NCBI GenBank assembly: GCA_035304385.1
Contig: DATGQD010000005.1
Coordinates: forward strand, 1 to 64,000
Origin: ZC4RG29 sp035304385
Lineage (GTDB): Bacteria; Bacteroidota; Bacteroidia; Cytophagales; Cyclobacteriaceae
DNA length: 64,000 bases
Reading direction: 5' to 3'
The position numbers were made by a program, and so were the translations under genes. Of the stretch, positions 1-9,069 are shown piece by piece. Below the pieces are notes generated by a model. The model saw only the letters and a list, made by a program, of their open reading frames with translations, was not told where the DNA came from and searched no databases. The stretch's first letter is position 1. The number at the start of each line of letters is the position of its first letter.

Positions 1-1
1 G

Positions 2-2308
2 TGGAGGGCGGTATGGATTACGCATCCCGACATTTCGGGCAACGAATATGCGGTTGTCAACTTCCGTAAAGAATTCCGCCTTGAAACCAAGCCGTCGCAG
101 TTCATTATATCAGTCTCTGCCGACAACAAGTACGTGTTGTACGTCAACGGGACTCGCGTCGCGCGGGGTCCGCAGCTGTCCGACATCCGGCACTGGCGGT
201 ACGAAACTATAGACATCGCTCCATTCCTTCGCGCGGGTGAAAATGTTATCGCAGCCGAGGTGGTAAATTTCGGGCCCGACCGCTTTTTCGGACAGCAAAG
301 CTACCGTACTGCGTTCATCGTGAATGGGAATACCGCCGCACCGGAATCGATTCAGGCTTCGATCGTTAACACGTCGCGTGGCACGGGGTGGAAAACTTTT
401 GTAAATACGGCTGTCAAGGGTAAGGAGGTACGATGGAGAACATTGCCCCGCGACATCATCGGGGGCTTTTATGCGAATAATCCTACCGACAGCCTTACCG
501 CAGCATCATACCCCTGGGGTTGGGAACAGCCCGGCTTTTCCACGGCCGGATGGCGCGATGCCATCTTCTGTGAAAACGCCAGCGCTTTTGGAGGCGGCTT
601 TGGTTGGATCCTGGAACCGCGAAACACCCCTATGCCGGTGCAGCGCCAGGAACGACTGGATGGTGTTGTCATTACCGAGGGAATGAACGCCGCCGGTAAT
701 TTTCTTCGGGGCGAACCGGTGACCATCCCCGCGAATGCGTCGGTCAGAATGCTTATCGACCACAAGGTGCTGACGACCGGATATCCGGAGTTTTACTTTG
801 ATGGCGGTAAGGACGCGGTCATTCAAATCGGCTATGCGGAAAACCTCTTCCTGCCGAACTCCGCCAACAAAGCGAACAGGAATGAATATAAAGGAATGGA
901 ATTCGTCGGCATCAGGGATGTTATTGTGGCCGACGGCGGCGCGGGCCGGAAGTTCAGTCCCACCTGGATCCGTACCTTCCGCTTCATAGAACTGAAAATC
1001 AATACCGGATCGCAACCCCTGGTGATCCGCGATTTCTTTAACATGTATACCACCACGCCCATCCCCATAAGGGCGACGTTAAAGGCCAGCGATCCGGTCT
1101 ATGAAAAAATATTTGACCTGTGCCGGAGGACGGTGGCCCTTTGCACCCAGGACTACTTTCTAAGCGACGCCTACTACGAAACCATGCAGTATGTTGGCGA
1201 TACAAAGGTGCACGCCCCCGTATGGCAGGCGTTCAGCGGCAATGATCTTCACACCCGCAATGCCCTGGAACAATTCAACTACTCGCGTCTTTGGGATGGA
1301 AACCTCACGAGTTGCTATCCATTACGCTCAACATTTGTGCACCCCACGTATTCGGTGATATGGGTCGATATGCTGTACGATTACCTGCTCTGGTCTGGAG
1401 ACTCGGCGTTCATAAGAAAGTTTGTTTCGGGTATCCACCATACCCTCAGCATGTTTGATGCGCTCATCCAGGAAAACGGATTGGCCGGCGCTACGCGTTG
1501 GGACTATTTCGTCGACTGGTATACAGACTCGCAACGGGGCGGAATTGCTCCCGGTCAGGATGGTTCCAATTCTGCCGTAGTCACCCTGCACTATGTACAT
1601 GCGCTCAAGAGCGCGGCCCGCCTCTTAGACTATCTTGGCGAGCGTGAAGATGCAGACGCGTATCGCCAACGCGCAAAAGAGATAGCCGATAAGGTCTATA
1701 AAATCTGCTTTGACCCGACGCGTAAACTACTGGCGGAGCGTCCCGATAAATCATACTTCGATCAGCATACCAATATTATGGGTGTATTGACCGATGCTAT
1801 CCCCGCGGATCAGCAGCGTGCCGTATTGGAAAGGATCCTTGATGATTCGTCGCTGGGACAGGCAACCTATTACTACCGCTTCTACCTGTTCGAAGCCTTG
1901 CGTAAGGTGGGCGCCGGCGATTTATTCGACAAGGCCCTGGAACCGTGGAAGGACCTGGTGCGCGACGGCCTCACGACCACGCTGGAACGCATGGAATCGG
2001 AAAACAAGCCTACGCGTTCGGAGTGTCATCCCTGGGCGGCCGGACCAGCTTATGCGTATTATACGCTTGTTGCCGGCATCAGTCCCGCCGAAATTGGTTT
2101 CCGTACCATTCGGTTTAAGCCGGAGCTGGGCACCCTGAAATCAATTGAAGGGCTATACCCTCATCCGGAAGGGGATATCGCCTTCAGTATCCGGCGTAAG
2201 GGCAAAGCGCTCGTGGCTGACATCACGTTGCCGGAAGGCATCACAGGCACCGCGGAAATCAACGGTAAGAGTGTGCCGTTGCGCTCCGGGCGTCAGACGG
2301 TGCAGTAG
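2..2308 (+). CDS. Alpha-L-rhamnosidase-like glycoside hydrolase (GH78 type), 5' end outside window
   Basis: The reading frame is open from the left edge to a TAG at 2306-2308, so at least 768 residues are present and the start is missing. The first visible residues carry the N-terminal beta-sandwich pattern of GH78 enzymes (FRKEF, then SADNKYVLYVNG and VARGP at about residues 42-58). The middle (about residues 390-660) reads as the (alpha/alpha)6 catalytic barrel, with DAYYETMQYVGD and an acidic WDYFVDW segment. The C-terminal beta domain has HPWAAGPAYAYYTLVAGI, typical of the family. Family members release alpha-L-rhamnose from plant glycans in the periplasm or outside. The family call is by pattern; the substrate is inferred. 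An internal GTG at 134 is in frame but would discard conserved sequence. Confidence 0.85.
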   Translation, partial: WRAVWITHPDISGNEYAVVNFRKEFRLETKPSQFIISVSADNKYVLYVNGTRVARGPQLSDIRHWRYETIDIAPFLRAGENVIAAEVVNFGPDRFFGQQSYRTAFIVNGNTAAPESIQASIVNTSRGTGWKTFVNTAVKGKEVRWRTLPRDIIGGFYANNPTDSLTAASYPWGWEQPGFSTAGWRDAIFCENASAFGGGFGWILEPRNTPMPVQRQERLDGVVITEGMNAAGNFLRGEPVTIPANASVRMLIDHKVLTTGYPEFYFDGGKDAVIQIGYAENLFLPNSANKANRNEYKGMEFVGIRDVIVADGGAGRKFSPTWIRTFRFIELKINTGSQPLVIRDFFNMYTTTPIPIRATLKASDPVYEKIFDLCRRTVALCTQDYFLSDAYYETMQYVGDTKVHAPVWQAFSGNDLHTRNALEQFNYSRLWDGNLTSCYPLRSTFVHPTYSVIWVDMLYDYLLWSGDSAFIRKFVSGIHHTLSMFDALIQENGLAGATRWDYFVDWYTDSQRGGIAPGQDGSNSAVVTLHYVHALKSAARLLDYLGEREDADAYRQRAKEIADKVYKICFDPTRKLLAERPDKSYFDQHTNIMGVLTDAIPADQQRAVLERILDDSSLGQATYYYRFYLFEALRKVGAGDLFDKALEPWKDLVRDGLTTTLERMESENKPTRSECHPWAAGPAYAYYTLVAGISPAEIGFRTIRFKPELGTLKSIEGLYPHPEGDIAFSIRRKGKALVADITLPEGITGTAEINGKSVPLRSGRQTVQ

Positions 2309-2321
2309 CGCATGCGGTGAC

Positions 2322-3686
2322 TTACAGTTCGCTGCCCTCCCAGACCGTCTTGATGTTGACGAATTCCCTGATTCCGTAGGATGAGAGTTCGCGCCCATAT
2401 CCAGACCGCTTCGTGCCGCCGAAGGGAAGGCGGGGATCGGACTTGACCAGTCCATTAATAAACACGGCACCGTCTTCTGAACCTTCGATGAAGGGTTGCG
2501 CGCGCTTCCGGCTTTGGGTGAATACCGATATACCCAGTCCGAATGTGCTGTTATTGGCAAGGCGCAAGGCTTCTTCGTCGTCGCCAGCGATGGTTGCTGC
2601 GGCGACCGGCCCGAACAGTTCTTCGTCGAAGGCCGGCATGCCGGGTTTGACATCGCGGAGCAGGGTGGGATAGTAAAAGTTGTCTTTCCGCTTGCCACCA
2701 AAAACAACACTTGCACCTGCTTCCACCGATTGATTCACTTGCTCCTCAAGTTGATCCACGAGATCGGCGCGTGCCAGTGGCCCCATATCCGTTTCGGGGT
2801 CCATAGGATTTCCCACCTTAAGTTTTGCCGCATGTTCTGAGAACTTGCGGATATAGTCTTCCGCTATGTCGCGATGGAGAATAAATCGTTTGGCGGCAAT
2901 GCAGCTTTGCCCGGCATTTTGCATGCGTGCGCGTACGCCGGTTTCGACCGCCGCCGTCAGGTCGGCATCCGCAAGGACAATGAATGCATTGCTCCCGCCG
3001 AGTTCGAGGACGGTCTTCTTGATGTTCTTACCCGCTTTCGCAGCCACGGCAGCGCCGGCGCCTTCACTTCCCGTGAGTGTCACAGCTTTTATTACCGGGT
3101 GCGATATGATAGTTGGGATCTGACCCTTATCGACGATAAGGCTTTGAAATGCCCCCACAGGAAAGCCCGCTTTAACAAAGACTTCCTCAATGTGCAGAGC
3201 ACAGCCAAGGACGTTTGATGCGTGTTTCAGCACACAAACATTACCCGCCATCAGGGCAGGCGCCGCGAAACGGAAGACTTGCCAGAAGGGGAAGTTCCAC
3301 GGCATAATGGCAAGGATGGTTCCGAGTGGATCGTAGCGCACATAACTCCGCGAGGCGTCCGTCTCCACCGGCTCGTCTGCCAGAAACGAAGCCGCATGTT
3401 CCGCATAGTACTCGCATGCCCAGGCGCATTTTTCCACTTCAGCGATTGATTCTTTGAGCGATTTGCCCATCTCCAGGGTAATGGTCCGCGCCAGCCCTTC
3501 CTTGTCGTCTTTTAGTACGCGGGCAGCGCTCCGCATGAGCGCGGCACGGCTGTCGAAGGAAGACTTGCGCCAGGCGTTGAAGGTACTGGCCGCCGCCTCG
3601 AGTTTGTGTTTGAGTTCGGTTTCTTGTAATGACTCGTACTCCTGCAGCACGTCCAGTGTATAGGGGTTGATGCTCTTGTATTTCAT
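2322..3686 (-). CDS. NAD(P)-dependent aldehyde dehydrogenase, succinate-semialdehyde dehydrogenase type
   Basis: 454 residues, the usual length for the short SSADH-like branch of the aldehyde dehydrogenase superfamily. It oxidises an aldehyde, probably succinate semialdehyde, to the acid. Visible motifs are the MPWNFPFWQ segment near residue 128, the general base Glu228 in LELGGSN and the catalytic Cys262 in NAGQSC. The C-terminal PFGGTKRSGYGRE element is typical of this branch. It is convergent with the GH78-like gene and ends 13 bases beyond it. The ATG at 3686 gives a natural N-terminus with no signal peptide, so it is cytosolic. Substrate is inferred from family resemblance only. Confidence 0.92.
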   Translation of the reverse strand: MKYKSINPYTLDVLQEYESLQETELKHKLEAAASTFNAWRKSSFDSRAALMRSAARVLKDDKEGLARTITLEMGKSLKESIAEVEKCAWACEYYAEHAASFLADEPVETDASRSYVRYDPLGTILAIMPWNFPFWQVFRFAAPALMAGNVCVLKHASNVLGCALHIEEVFVKAGFPVGAFQSLIVDKGQIPTIISHPVIKAVTLTGSEGAGAAVAAKAGKNIKKTVLELGGSNAFIVLADADLTAAVETGVRARMQNAGQSCIAAKRFILHRDIAEDYIRKFSEHAAKLKVGNPMDPETDMGPLARADLVDQLEEQVNQSVEAGASVVFGGKRKDNFYYPTLLRDVKPGMPAFDEELFGPVAAATIAGDDEEALRLANNSTFGLGISVFTQSRKRAQPFIEGSEDGAVFINGLVKSDPRLPFGGTKRSGYGRELSSYGIREFVNIKTVWEGSEL

Positions 3687-4035
3687 AGCCGTCGTATTTA
3701 TGCCAATATGGATTCGGTTCCTGCTATTTTCAGTCAGTTTCCGTTATGGGTTGGGTTTTGGGCCGTGTGCAGCGGGGCGGTTTCCGGGGAAGAAGGTCGA
3801 CAGTCACGGCGATTTCATACATGCGAATTTAGCAGGCAAGCGTGACTTTGCCTGTTCTTTTACGGTGGAATATGTTGACGGCCAGCGCTTCAATCGGGCT
3901 GTCTTGAAATGGGGCTGTACAATACAGGTAATTCGAGCAGGACGGTACATTGGTATGAGTGCCGAAAAGATCGGCAGGACACCCTCTTTCAACTGTTAGT
4001 AACATTGTGCAAATTGGAAATTGCAGGCTCTAAAC
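3687..4035. other. Intergenic region between divergent genes, no convincing gene
   Basis: This stretch separates the aldehyde dehydrogenase (minus) from the PHP lipoprotein (plus) and must hold both promoters. A plus-strand frame stays open across most of it (3667-3999), but its predicted product has no recognisable motif. It also begins inside the dehydrogenase gene on the opposite strand. I regard it as chance, while noting that its second half reads less like noise than most shadow frames. Confidence 0.4.
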
Positions 4036-5253
4036 ATGATGATACCGAATTTGATGTGCGCCAGGCTCTTTTTTGTCGGCCTGTTGGCGAGTGTGTTGAT
4101 CTCCTGCGGGAACGGGAAAAAAGAAGCGAAGCACTGGTACAAAGGAAACCTTCATACGCATTCGTACTGGAGCGATGGAGATGAGTTTCCCGAGATGATT
4201 ATGGATTGGTATAAGTCGCATGGCTATAACTTTCTGGCACTATCTGATCACAATATTCTCCCTGAAGGGGAAAAGTGGATAAAGGTTCCCAGGAGCAGGT
4301 TGTACGAGGAAGGTTTCCAGGAGTACGTCCGAAGGTTCGGTGAGGAATGGGTTACCCACCGCATGGATTCGGGACGGATTATGGTGCAGTTGAAGACGCT
4401 GGAAGAATATCGCCCGCTCTTTGAAGACGAAACGTTTCTTATCATTCCATCGGAGGAGCTTACCGACCGGTTCGAAGACAAACCCATCCACGTCAATGCC
4501 ACTAACATTCAGCAGTTGATCCCACCCCAGGGTGGGGGAAGCGTGGTGGAAGTATTGCAGCGAAACATCGACGCTGTGCTTCGCCAGCGCGAGGAGACGG
4601 GCGTGCCGATGTTTCCACACGTTAACCATCCGAATTTCTATTACGGCGTGTCCCTGCGTGATATGATCGAATTGCGCGGCGAACGTTTCTTCGAAGTATA
4701 CAACGGGCATCCCATGGTAAACAACTACGGCGACTCGCTCAGGCCGGGAACAGAAACCATGTGGGACCTTATCAACATCGCCTACAGTAATCGCAACCAA
4801 CCCCTGATGTACGGCCTGGCAACAGACGACAGCCATAACTACCACCAGTTTGGGTCCGCTTACGCGAATGCCGGCAGAGGGTGGGTTATGGTCTATGCCG
4901 ATTCGTTGACGCCATCATCGCTCATCAAGGCGATGGAGTCAGGAGACTTTTACGCGACGACAGGGGTACTGCTCGATGAACTGTCTTTTGAAGACGGCAC
5001 CCTTCACATTCGTGTCAGGGAAGAACCCGGCGTCAATTATAAAATCGAGATCATCGGCGTGGCGGCTACGCAACCTGAACCTCGCGTGCTCGAAGTCATT
5101 GAAGGATCAGAAGCGCACTTCGAAGTTACTGACGAGTATTTGTTTGTGCGCGCCAAAATTGTCTCCGATCGGGTGAAAGAAAATCCCTTCAAGGAGGGCG
5201 ACATGGAAGTTGCCTGGACGCAACCAGTAACCTTGTTGAACGGCCGCCAGTAG
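4036..5253 (+). CDS. PHP-domain lipoprotein (predicted metal-dependent phosphoesterase)
   Basis: 405 residues from ATG 4036; a TTG at 4021 is also in frame but gives a less natural signal peptide. The N-terminus is a lipoprotein signal with lipobox LISC (Cys24). Just after it comes NLHTHSYWSDG (about residues 38-48), the first metal-binding motif of PHP hydrolases, then ALSDHNIL about 25 residues on. HVNHPNF and ATDDSH further on supply other expected ligands. PHP proteins cleave phosphoesters using divalent metals. Here the enzyme would be tethered at the cell envelope, so the substrate is not the histidinol phosphate suggested by common database names. It stands alone on the plus strand. 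Function is inferred from fold only. Confidence 0.87.
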   Translation: MMIPNLMCARLFFVGLLASVLISCGNGKKEAKHWYKGNLHTHSYWSDGDEFPEMIMDWYKSHGYNFLALSDHNILPEGEKWIKVPRSRLYEEGFQEYVRRFGEEWVTHRMDSGRIMVQLKTLEEYRPLFEDETFLIIPSEELTDRFEDKPIHVNATNIQQLIPPQGGGSVVEVLQRNIDAVLRQREETGVPMFPHVNHPNFYYGVSLRDMIELRGERFFEVYNGHPMVNNYGDSLRPGTETMWDLINIAYSNRNQPLMYGLATDDSHNYHQFGSAYANAGRGWVMVYADSLTPSSLIKAMESGDFYATTGVLLDELSFEDGTLHIRVREEPGVNYKIEIIGVAATQPEPRVLEVIEGSEAHFEVTDEYLFVRAKIVSDRVKENPFKEGDMEVAWTQPVTLLNGRQ

Positions 5254-5282
5254 CCCCCGCGTTCTATAACGATTGCGGTAAT

Positions 5283-5296
5283 AAATACCGGTATTT
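5283..5296. repeat. 14-bp perfect palindrome
   Basis: AAATACCGGTATTT reads the same on both strands. It lies 30 bases after the stop of the PHP lipoprotein and about 190 bases before the next gene. A dimeric regulator site is possible, but no T-tract follows, so it is not an intrinsic terminator. Confidence 0.5.
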
Positions 5297-5325
5297 GGCA
5301 TATACCTGCGAACATTTAATGCGTT

Positions 5326-5337
5326 TACTACGTAGTA
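5326..5337. repeat. 12-bp perfect palindrome
   Basis: TACTACGTAGTA is self-complementary and sits 29 bases after the preceding palindrome in the same intergenic space. Its role is unknown. Confidence 0.45.
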
Positions 5338-5487
5338 TCATGGGCGGGCACTTATTCCCGCACGTTGGGCCGCATTGAAACAAGTGGATTACCGCACCTG
5401 CCTGGAAAAGATTATTGGGCGAACGTCTCCTATGACAGAATCTACTGAAAGCTCTTGTGAGCCGAATGATATTTAATTGGTCGGATT

Positions 5488-5829
5488 ATGAACTGGAACA
5501 CAATATATATTAGAGGAAGAGATGATTTTCGTGAAGAGGTTAACCGCCGGCTGGAGCATTCGCGCCTTCGCGTGATGGCCGGAAGCCTGGGTACCTCGGA
5601 AGAGGCCGCAGAAATGTACTGGGTGGCCGAGCATGTGGCGTTGAGAGATTTCAAGAAGGCCATTGGAGCCCGGACCATCTGGAAATACAGACTGAGATTT
5701 TTTACTTCCCTCGAAGAGTTCATCGAATCGAAGTACATAGGGGATCATGCTGGTGACGACATAGCCCCTGAGGAGGAGGATATGATTCCGGATTTTCCCC
5801 CTTTCCTGCCTGTCAGGAATCCTGCATAA
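5488..5829 (+). CDS. Conserved-looking hypothetical protein
   Basis: 113 residues, cytosolic, charged, with an acidic patch near the end (DDIAPEEEDMI). The start is ATG 5488. The body (RGRDDFREEVNRRLEHS, then WVAEHVALRDFKKAIGA) has normal amino-acid composition and no low-complexity bias, which supports a real gene. I recall similar short proteins in Cytophagales but cannot name a domain. It overlaps the end of the convergent GH5 gene by 17 bases. No function can be assigned. Confidence 0.7.
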   Translation: MNWNTIYIRGRDDFREEVNRRLEHSRLRVMAGSLGTSEEAAEMYWVAEHVALRDFKKAIGARTIWKYRLRFFTSLEEFIESKYIGDHAGDDIAPEEEDMIPDFPPFLPVRNPA

Positions 5830-6955
5830 GCTTCAGCAGCTTAGCATCCAGCTTATGACCATGCCAATCCTGGTAGTGGACGTCGGCGCGTCCTGAGTCG
5901 AGAATACCAAACGTTCCGATGAATTCCCATAAGGCGAAGCCGATGTTGTTCTGCTTGAGTATATCGAGTACATCGGCGAACCAGGCCAGGAATACATCGT
6001 GAGGCGTTTTGTTCCAACATCCGCACTCACCACAGTGTACACCTACGCCGTCGTGGACGAGTTCGATCCAGGGTGCGTACGCCTTCTCCAGCATTTCCCT
6101 GCTCAGGTATTGATTACCCACCTGCCCGGGCCATTTGGGTTCCGGCAGGTTGTCGGGATCTTTGAACGCCCACGGTGCTTTGTAGTGAGAGATGATGGCC
6201 GGGTGGTATCCTCGGCAACTTTGTCCGATGCCGAGGTCCTTGAGCTCCGGGATGACTGTGTTGCCACCATTGTTGCCATCGGCGATTACCAGGTGATCCG
6301 GATTGTGACGACGGATAGCTTCGAGTGCCGCCTTAGCCACCTTTCTGTATACATCGCCGGGAACAGCGGTGCGTTTTGAGTGCTGATCGTTCATGTCTTC
6401 CCGCATGGTCGGCTCGTTCACCAAATCGAAACTGATCAATTTCGACGAAACATTCTTGTAGCGTTTTGCCCACATGTCCCAGTGGAAACAGAACGCGTCG
6501 AGCGCTTCCTGGTCTTTCCAGAGGTTGTAAGGCTCGTGGAATCCGGCGTTAATGCAATACCCCGGGGCGCGGTGAAGATTCAGGCTTACGTGCATGTTGT
6601 ACTTGTGTCCGAGGCTTACCACCCGATCCACTTTTTCGACCGCGGAGTCTTTGATCTTATAAACTTCCTCGGGCGTAATTTTCCTGGTGTGATCGATGTC
6701 AAGATAGGAGGGGTATGCCATAGGCATACGGATGAAGTCGAATCCCCAGTCGCTCATCCACTTGATATGCTCTTCCGTGGTCGTACCGCGCGACGATGCA
6801 GGATTCGGCGAGAAGAAATCCAGGAGATTGAAGCCTCTCCATCGCGGCAGCTTATTGGCCGGGGCGGAGTTGGACAATGCTAGCGATGCGGTGTCGGGCA
6901 GCGTCAGAGCAGCGCCGGCAAGCGCCGTGTTTCTTAGGAAAGTTCTTCTCTTCAT
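5813..6955 (-). CDS. Secreted GH5-type glycoside hydrolase (cellulase family)
   Basis: 380 residues. The N-terminus (RRTFLR followed by an Ala/Leu-rich stretch) resembles a Tat-type signal, so export in folded form is likely. The TIM-barrel begins with RGFNLLDFF. The acid/base Glu181 lies in SFDLVNEPT and the nucleophile Glu310 in VHCGECGCW, both at the positions expected for GH5. SLNLHRAPG and ISHYKAPW match other active-site strands. GH5 enzymes hydrolyse beta-linked glucans, mannans or xylans; the exact specificity cannot be read here. The gene is on the strand opposite the Sus-type cluster about 9 kb away, so a link with that locus is only possible. Confidence 0.9.
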   Translation of the reverse strand: MKRRTFLRNTALAGAALTLPDTASLALSNSAPANKLPRWRGFNLLDFFSPNPASSRGTTTEEHIKWMSDWGFDFIRMPMAYPSYLDIDHTRKITPEEVYKIKDSAVEKVDRVVSLGHKYNMHVSLNLHRAPGYCINAGFHEPYNLWKDQEALDAFCFHWDMWAKRYKNVSSKLISFDLVNEPTMREDMNDQHSKRTAVPGDVYRKVAKAALEAIRRHNPDHLVIADGNNGGNTVIPELKDLGIGQSCRGYHPAIISHYKAPWAFKDPDNLPEPKWPGQVGNQYLSREMLEKAYAPWIELVHDGVGVHCGECGCWNKTPHDVFLAWFADVLDILKQNNIGFALWEFIGTFGILDSGRADVHYQDWHGHKLDAKLLKLMQDS

Positions 6956-7029
6956 GGCGAAAGGAGTTGATGTGCTTCGGGAGGGCTTTCTCTAACTTAT
7001 GAATAAATTCCAACCCGGAGTATGAATTG

Positions 7030-7054
7030 TGTGACAAGTTGTACTATTTTGATT
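7030..7054 (+). repeat. Promoter-like element, partly duplicated at 23650-23675
   Basis: The core AGTTGTACTATTTTGATT lies 61 bases before the CTP-synthase-like gene and between divergent genes. An almost identical block occurs downstream of the glycan-binding cluster: TGTGACA is shared, one base is inserted and one substituted. The AT-rich end resembles a -7 box, but the spacing to a -33 box is not canonical. Confidence 0.4.
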
Positions 7055-7115
7055 CAGATGCCGATGCGCCCCCAGCTAAGGCTCGCGCACGACCTGCTCA
7101 AAACCTGTCTCAGAA

Positions 7116-7826
7116 ATGAACCAGCGTCACAGTAGACAAACGCTGATCGGAATCGTAGGCGATTACCGGGAAACCAAGCATACACACCGCGCACTGCAGG
7201 AATGCATTCGCCATTGTCAGCCACATGTTGGAAACGTTGTCTTCGAATGGCTTCCCACGGATCAGCTGCGCAAAGTGTTCCTGAATTCCTACGACGGATA
7301 CTGGATTGCTCCCGGGTCGCCATATAGCGATGACGACGCCGTGTATACTACAATCCGCCGACTGCGCGAGCGGGACCATATTGTTCTGGGAACGTGCGGC
7401 GGATTTCAATACATGCTTGTGGAGTATGCACGGAATGTCCTGGGTATTTCAGAGGCCGAACACGCGGAATCCGATCCCGACGCGGACATACAGGTCATTG
7501 AAAAGCTGGCGTGCTCCCTTAAGGGGTCGCGTGAAGACGTGATCGTCGAAGATGAAAACTCCTGGCTGTATCGTGTAATGGGCACAAAGCAGTTCGAAGC
7601 AGGCTACAACTGCGCCTACGGGTTGTCTGCGGCGTGGCAGAAAAAACTCGATAAAGACCCACTGGTTTTCACCGGCTTTTCTCCTGACGGTATGGCGCGC
7701 GCGTTTGAAGTGCGCGACCGCACATTTTTTAATGGCACACTATTTCAGCCGCCGTTGTCGTCAACTGCTGAACAGCCCAGCCCCCTCATCCTGGATTTCA
7801 TCCGGGCCTGCCAGGGCGGTGCCTGA
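7116..7826 (+). CDS. Stand-alone CTP-synthase C-terminal-like glutamine amidotransferase
   Basis: 236 residues: only the class I glutamine amidotransferase half of CTP synthase, without the synthetase half. IGIVGDY at the start, the oxyanion segment IAPGSPY (about 64-70) and nucleophile Cys94 in LGTCGGFQYM are clear. At the place where CTP synthase has its His-Pro-Glu pair, this protein has Phe-Gln-Pro-Pro (Gln211). The classical glutaminase triad is therefore incomplete. The family is known from annotations as CTP synthase C-terminal region-related (seleno)protein, in which the Cys can be selenocysteine; here it is a plain TGC codon. Biochemical role unknown. It is convergent with the FKBP gene, 4 bases apart. 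Confidence 0.85.
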   Translation: MNQRHSRQTLIGIVGDYRETKHTHRALQECIRHCQPHVGNVVFEWLPTDQLRKVFLNSYDGYWIAPGSPYSDDDAVYTTIRRLRERDHIVLGTCGGFQYMLVEYARNVLGISEAEHAESDPDADIQVIEKLACSLKGSREDVIVEDENSWLYRVMGTKQFEAGYNCAYGLSAAWQKKLDKDPLVFTGFSPDGMARAFEVRDRTFFNGTLFQPPLSSTAEQPSPLILDFIRACQGGA

Positions 7827-7830
7827 TGCG

Positions 7831-8595
7831 TTACTTCCCGTCGGGGGGAGGAGCGGCGCCGGGCGTTACCTTGAGCAACTCTATCTCAAAGATGAGGGTA
7901 GCGTAAGGCGGGATTTCCATTCCTGCGCCACGTTCACCGTATGCTAGCGGGTAGGGGAGAAACACTTCCCATAAATCGCCTTCGTGCATCAGGAGCAGCG
8001 CTTCTGTCCAGCCCGGAATGACCTCTGACGGAACGAAGGTAATGGGGTTGTCGGGGTCAGACTGATCAAACACATGACCGTCAATCAGCGACCCTTTGTA
8101 ATGTACGGTCACACTGTCGTCAGGACCCGGGGCGGGACCGCTTCCGGCCCGAAGCACCCGGTACTGAAGTCCGGTCGGAGTTTCGGTGACATCTCCCTTC
8201 TTGCGGTTTTCTTCGAGGAACTGGAGGTTTTCTGTTCTGATTTTTTCGTTGCGATACCTGGCCGCCGTCTGGAGGTAGGGTTGAATGACACGCATACACT
8301 CATCCTGATCCATCTTCAGAGGCCTGCTCGTGAAAACATCGCGTATGCCCTCATGGATGGCTACCAGGTTTAATGAATCGCCGCCCTGACTGCGGAGGTT
8401 TTCTGCCAAAAGTACTCCGGCGGCATACCCTGCCTGCTGATGCCGATCATTCAGGTCGAGCGGAGCTTCCTTTGGTTTCTTCAAAGCTTCCACTTCGGCC
8501 CGGAGCCGATCCACCTCTTGTATGAGATCCTTCTTAGACTGAGCGGTGAGGGTGATGGGGGCCAGCATCAGGACAGCTATGCAAATGGGTCGCAT
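7831..8595 (-). CDS. FKBP-type peptidyl-prolyl isomerase, exported
   Basis: 254 residues from ATG 8595. The frame extends 42 codons further upstream, but the signal peptide (MRPICIAVLMLAPITLTAQS) begins at this ATG. A short coiled segment (DLIQEVDRLRAEVEALKK) follows, then an FKBP N-terminal dimerisation-type helix region (residues about 50-140). The catalytic FKBP domain covers about 150-245, with VTVHYKGSLIDGHVFDQS, VIPGWTEALLLMHEGD and YPLAYGERG. This is the FkpA/Mip layout: a periplasmic or outer-membrane folding helper. It is divergent from the DUF1330 gene. Confidence 0.92.
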   Translation of the reverse strand: MRPICIAVLMLAPITLTAQSKKDLIQEVDRLRAEVEALKKPKEAPLDLNDRHQQAGYAAGVLLAENLRSQGGDSLNLVAIHEGIRDVFTSRPLKMDQDECMRVIQPYLQTAARYRNEKIRTENLQFLEENRKKGDVTETPTGLQYRVLRAGSGPAPGPDDSVTVHYKGSLIDGHVFDQSDPDNPITFVPSEVIPGWTEALLLMHEGDLWEVFLPYPLAYGERGAGMEIPPYATLIFEIELLKVTPGAAPPPDGK

Positions 8596-8752
8596 AATCG
8601 ATAGGGTTGAGATAAGAATATTGTCGGGGAAATTTGCACAAATAAGCAGAAAGTTTCTGGATATCACGGACCGCCCGATTAATTTTATCGCCGAGCTGAA
8701 CGTTACATGTCCCGCCCACAAGTATCTAATTGATCGTTTAATTGCCTATCAA

Positions 8753-9043
8753 ATGAAAGCCTACATTATTGTCGACATCACGATTACCGACCCATCGCGC
8801 TATGAAGAATACAAGAAATTGACACTTGCTACCCTGCAGCCGTTCGGAGGGAAATTTATAGTGCGCGGCGGTAAGGCCGAAGGATTGGAAGGCGACTGGC
8901 AGCCGGGTCGTATTGTCGTTACCGAATTCCCTTCCTTAGAAAAAGCGAAGGCATGGTGGTCGTCAGAGGCATACGCACCGGCAAAAGCGATGCGACAGTC
9001 CGCTTCGGTTACCCAGATGATCGTCGTTGAAGGAGTGGCGTAG
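8753..9043 (+). CDS. DUF1330 family protein
   Basis: 96 residues from ATG 8753; the longer in-frame start at 8546 would run through the neighbour's promoter. The sequence KAYIIVDITITDPSRYEEYK, then GGKFIVRGG, and VVTEFPSLEKAKAWWSSEAY is the standard DUF1330 pattern, a small ferredoxin-like fold of the dimeric alpha-beta barrel type. Function in the family is unknown. Confidence 0.92.
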   Translation: MKAYIIVDITITDPSRYEEYKKLTLATLQPFGGKFIVRGGKAEGLEGDWQPGRIVVTEFPSLEKAKAWWSSEAYAPAKAMRQSASVTQMIVVEGVA

Positions 9044-9069
9044 GGTGGCGGCGCGTCTGGCGGTGAACC

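Noticed and set aside
3667..3999. Open frame of 110 codons between the aldehyde dehydrogenase and PHP lipoprotein genes
   Set aside because: No motif, begins within the gene on the other strand, no plausible start signal; left as intergenic.
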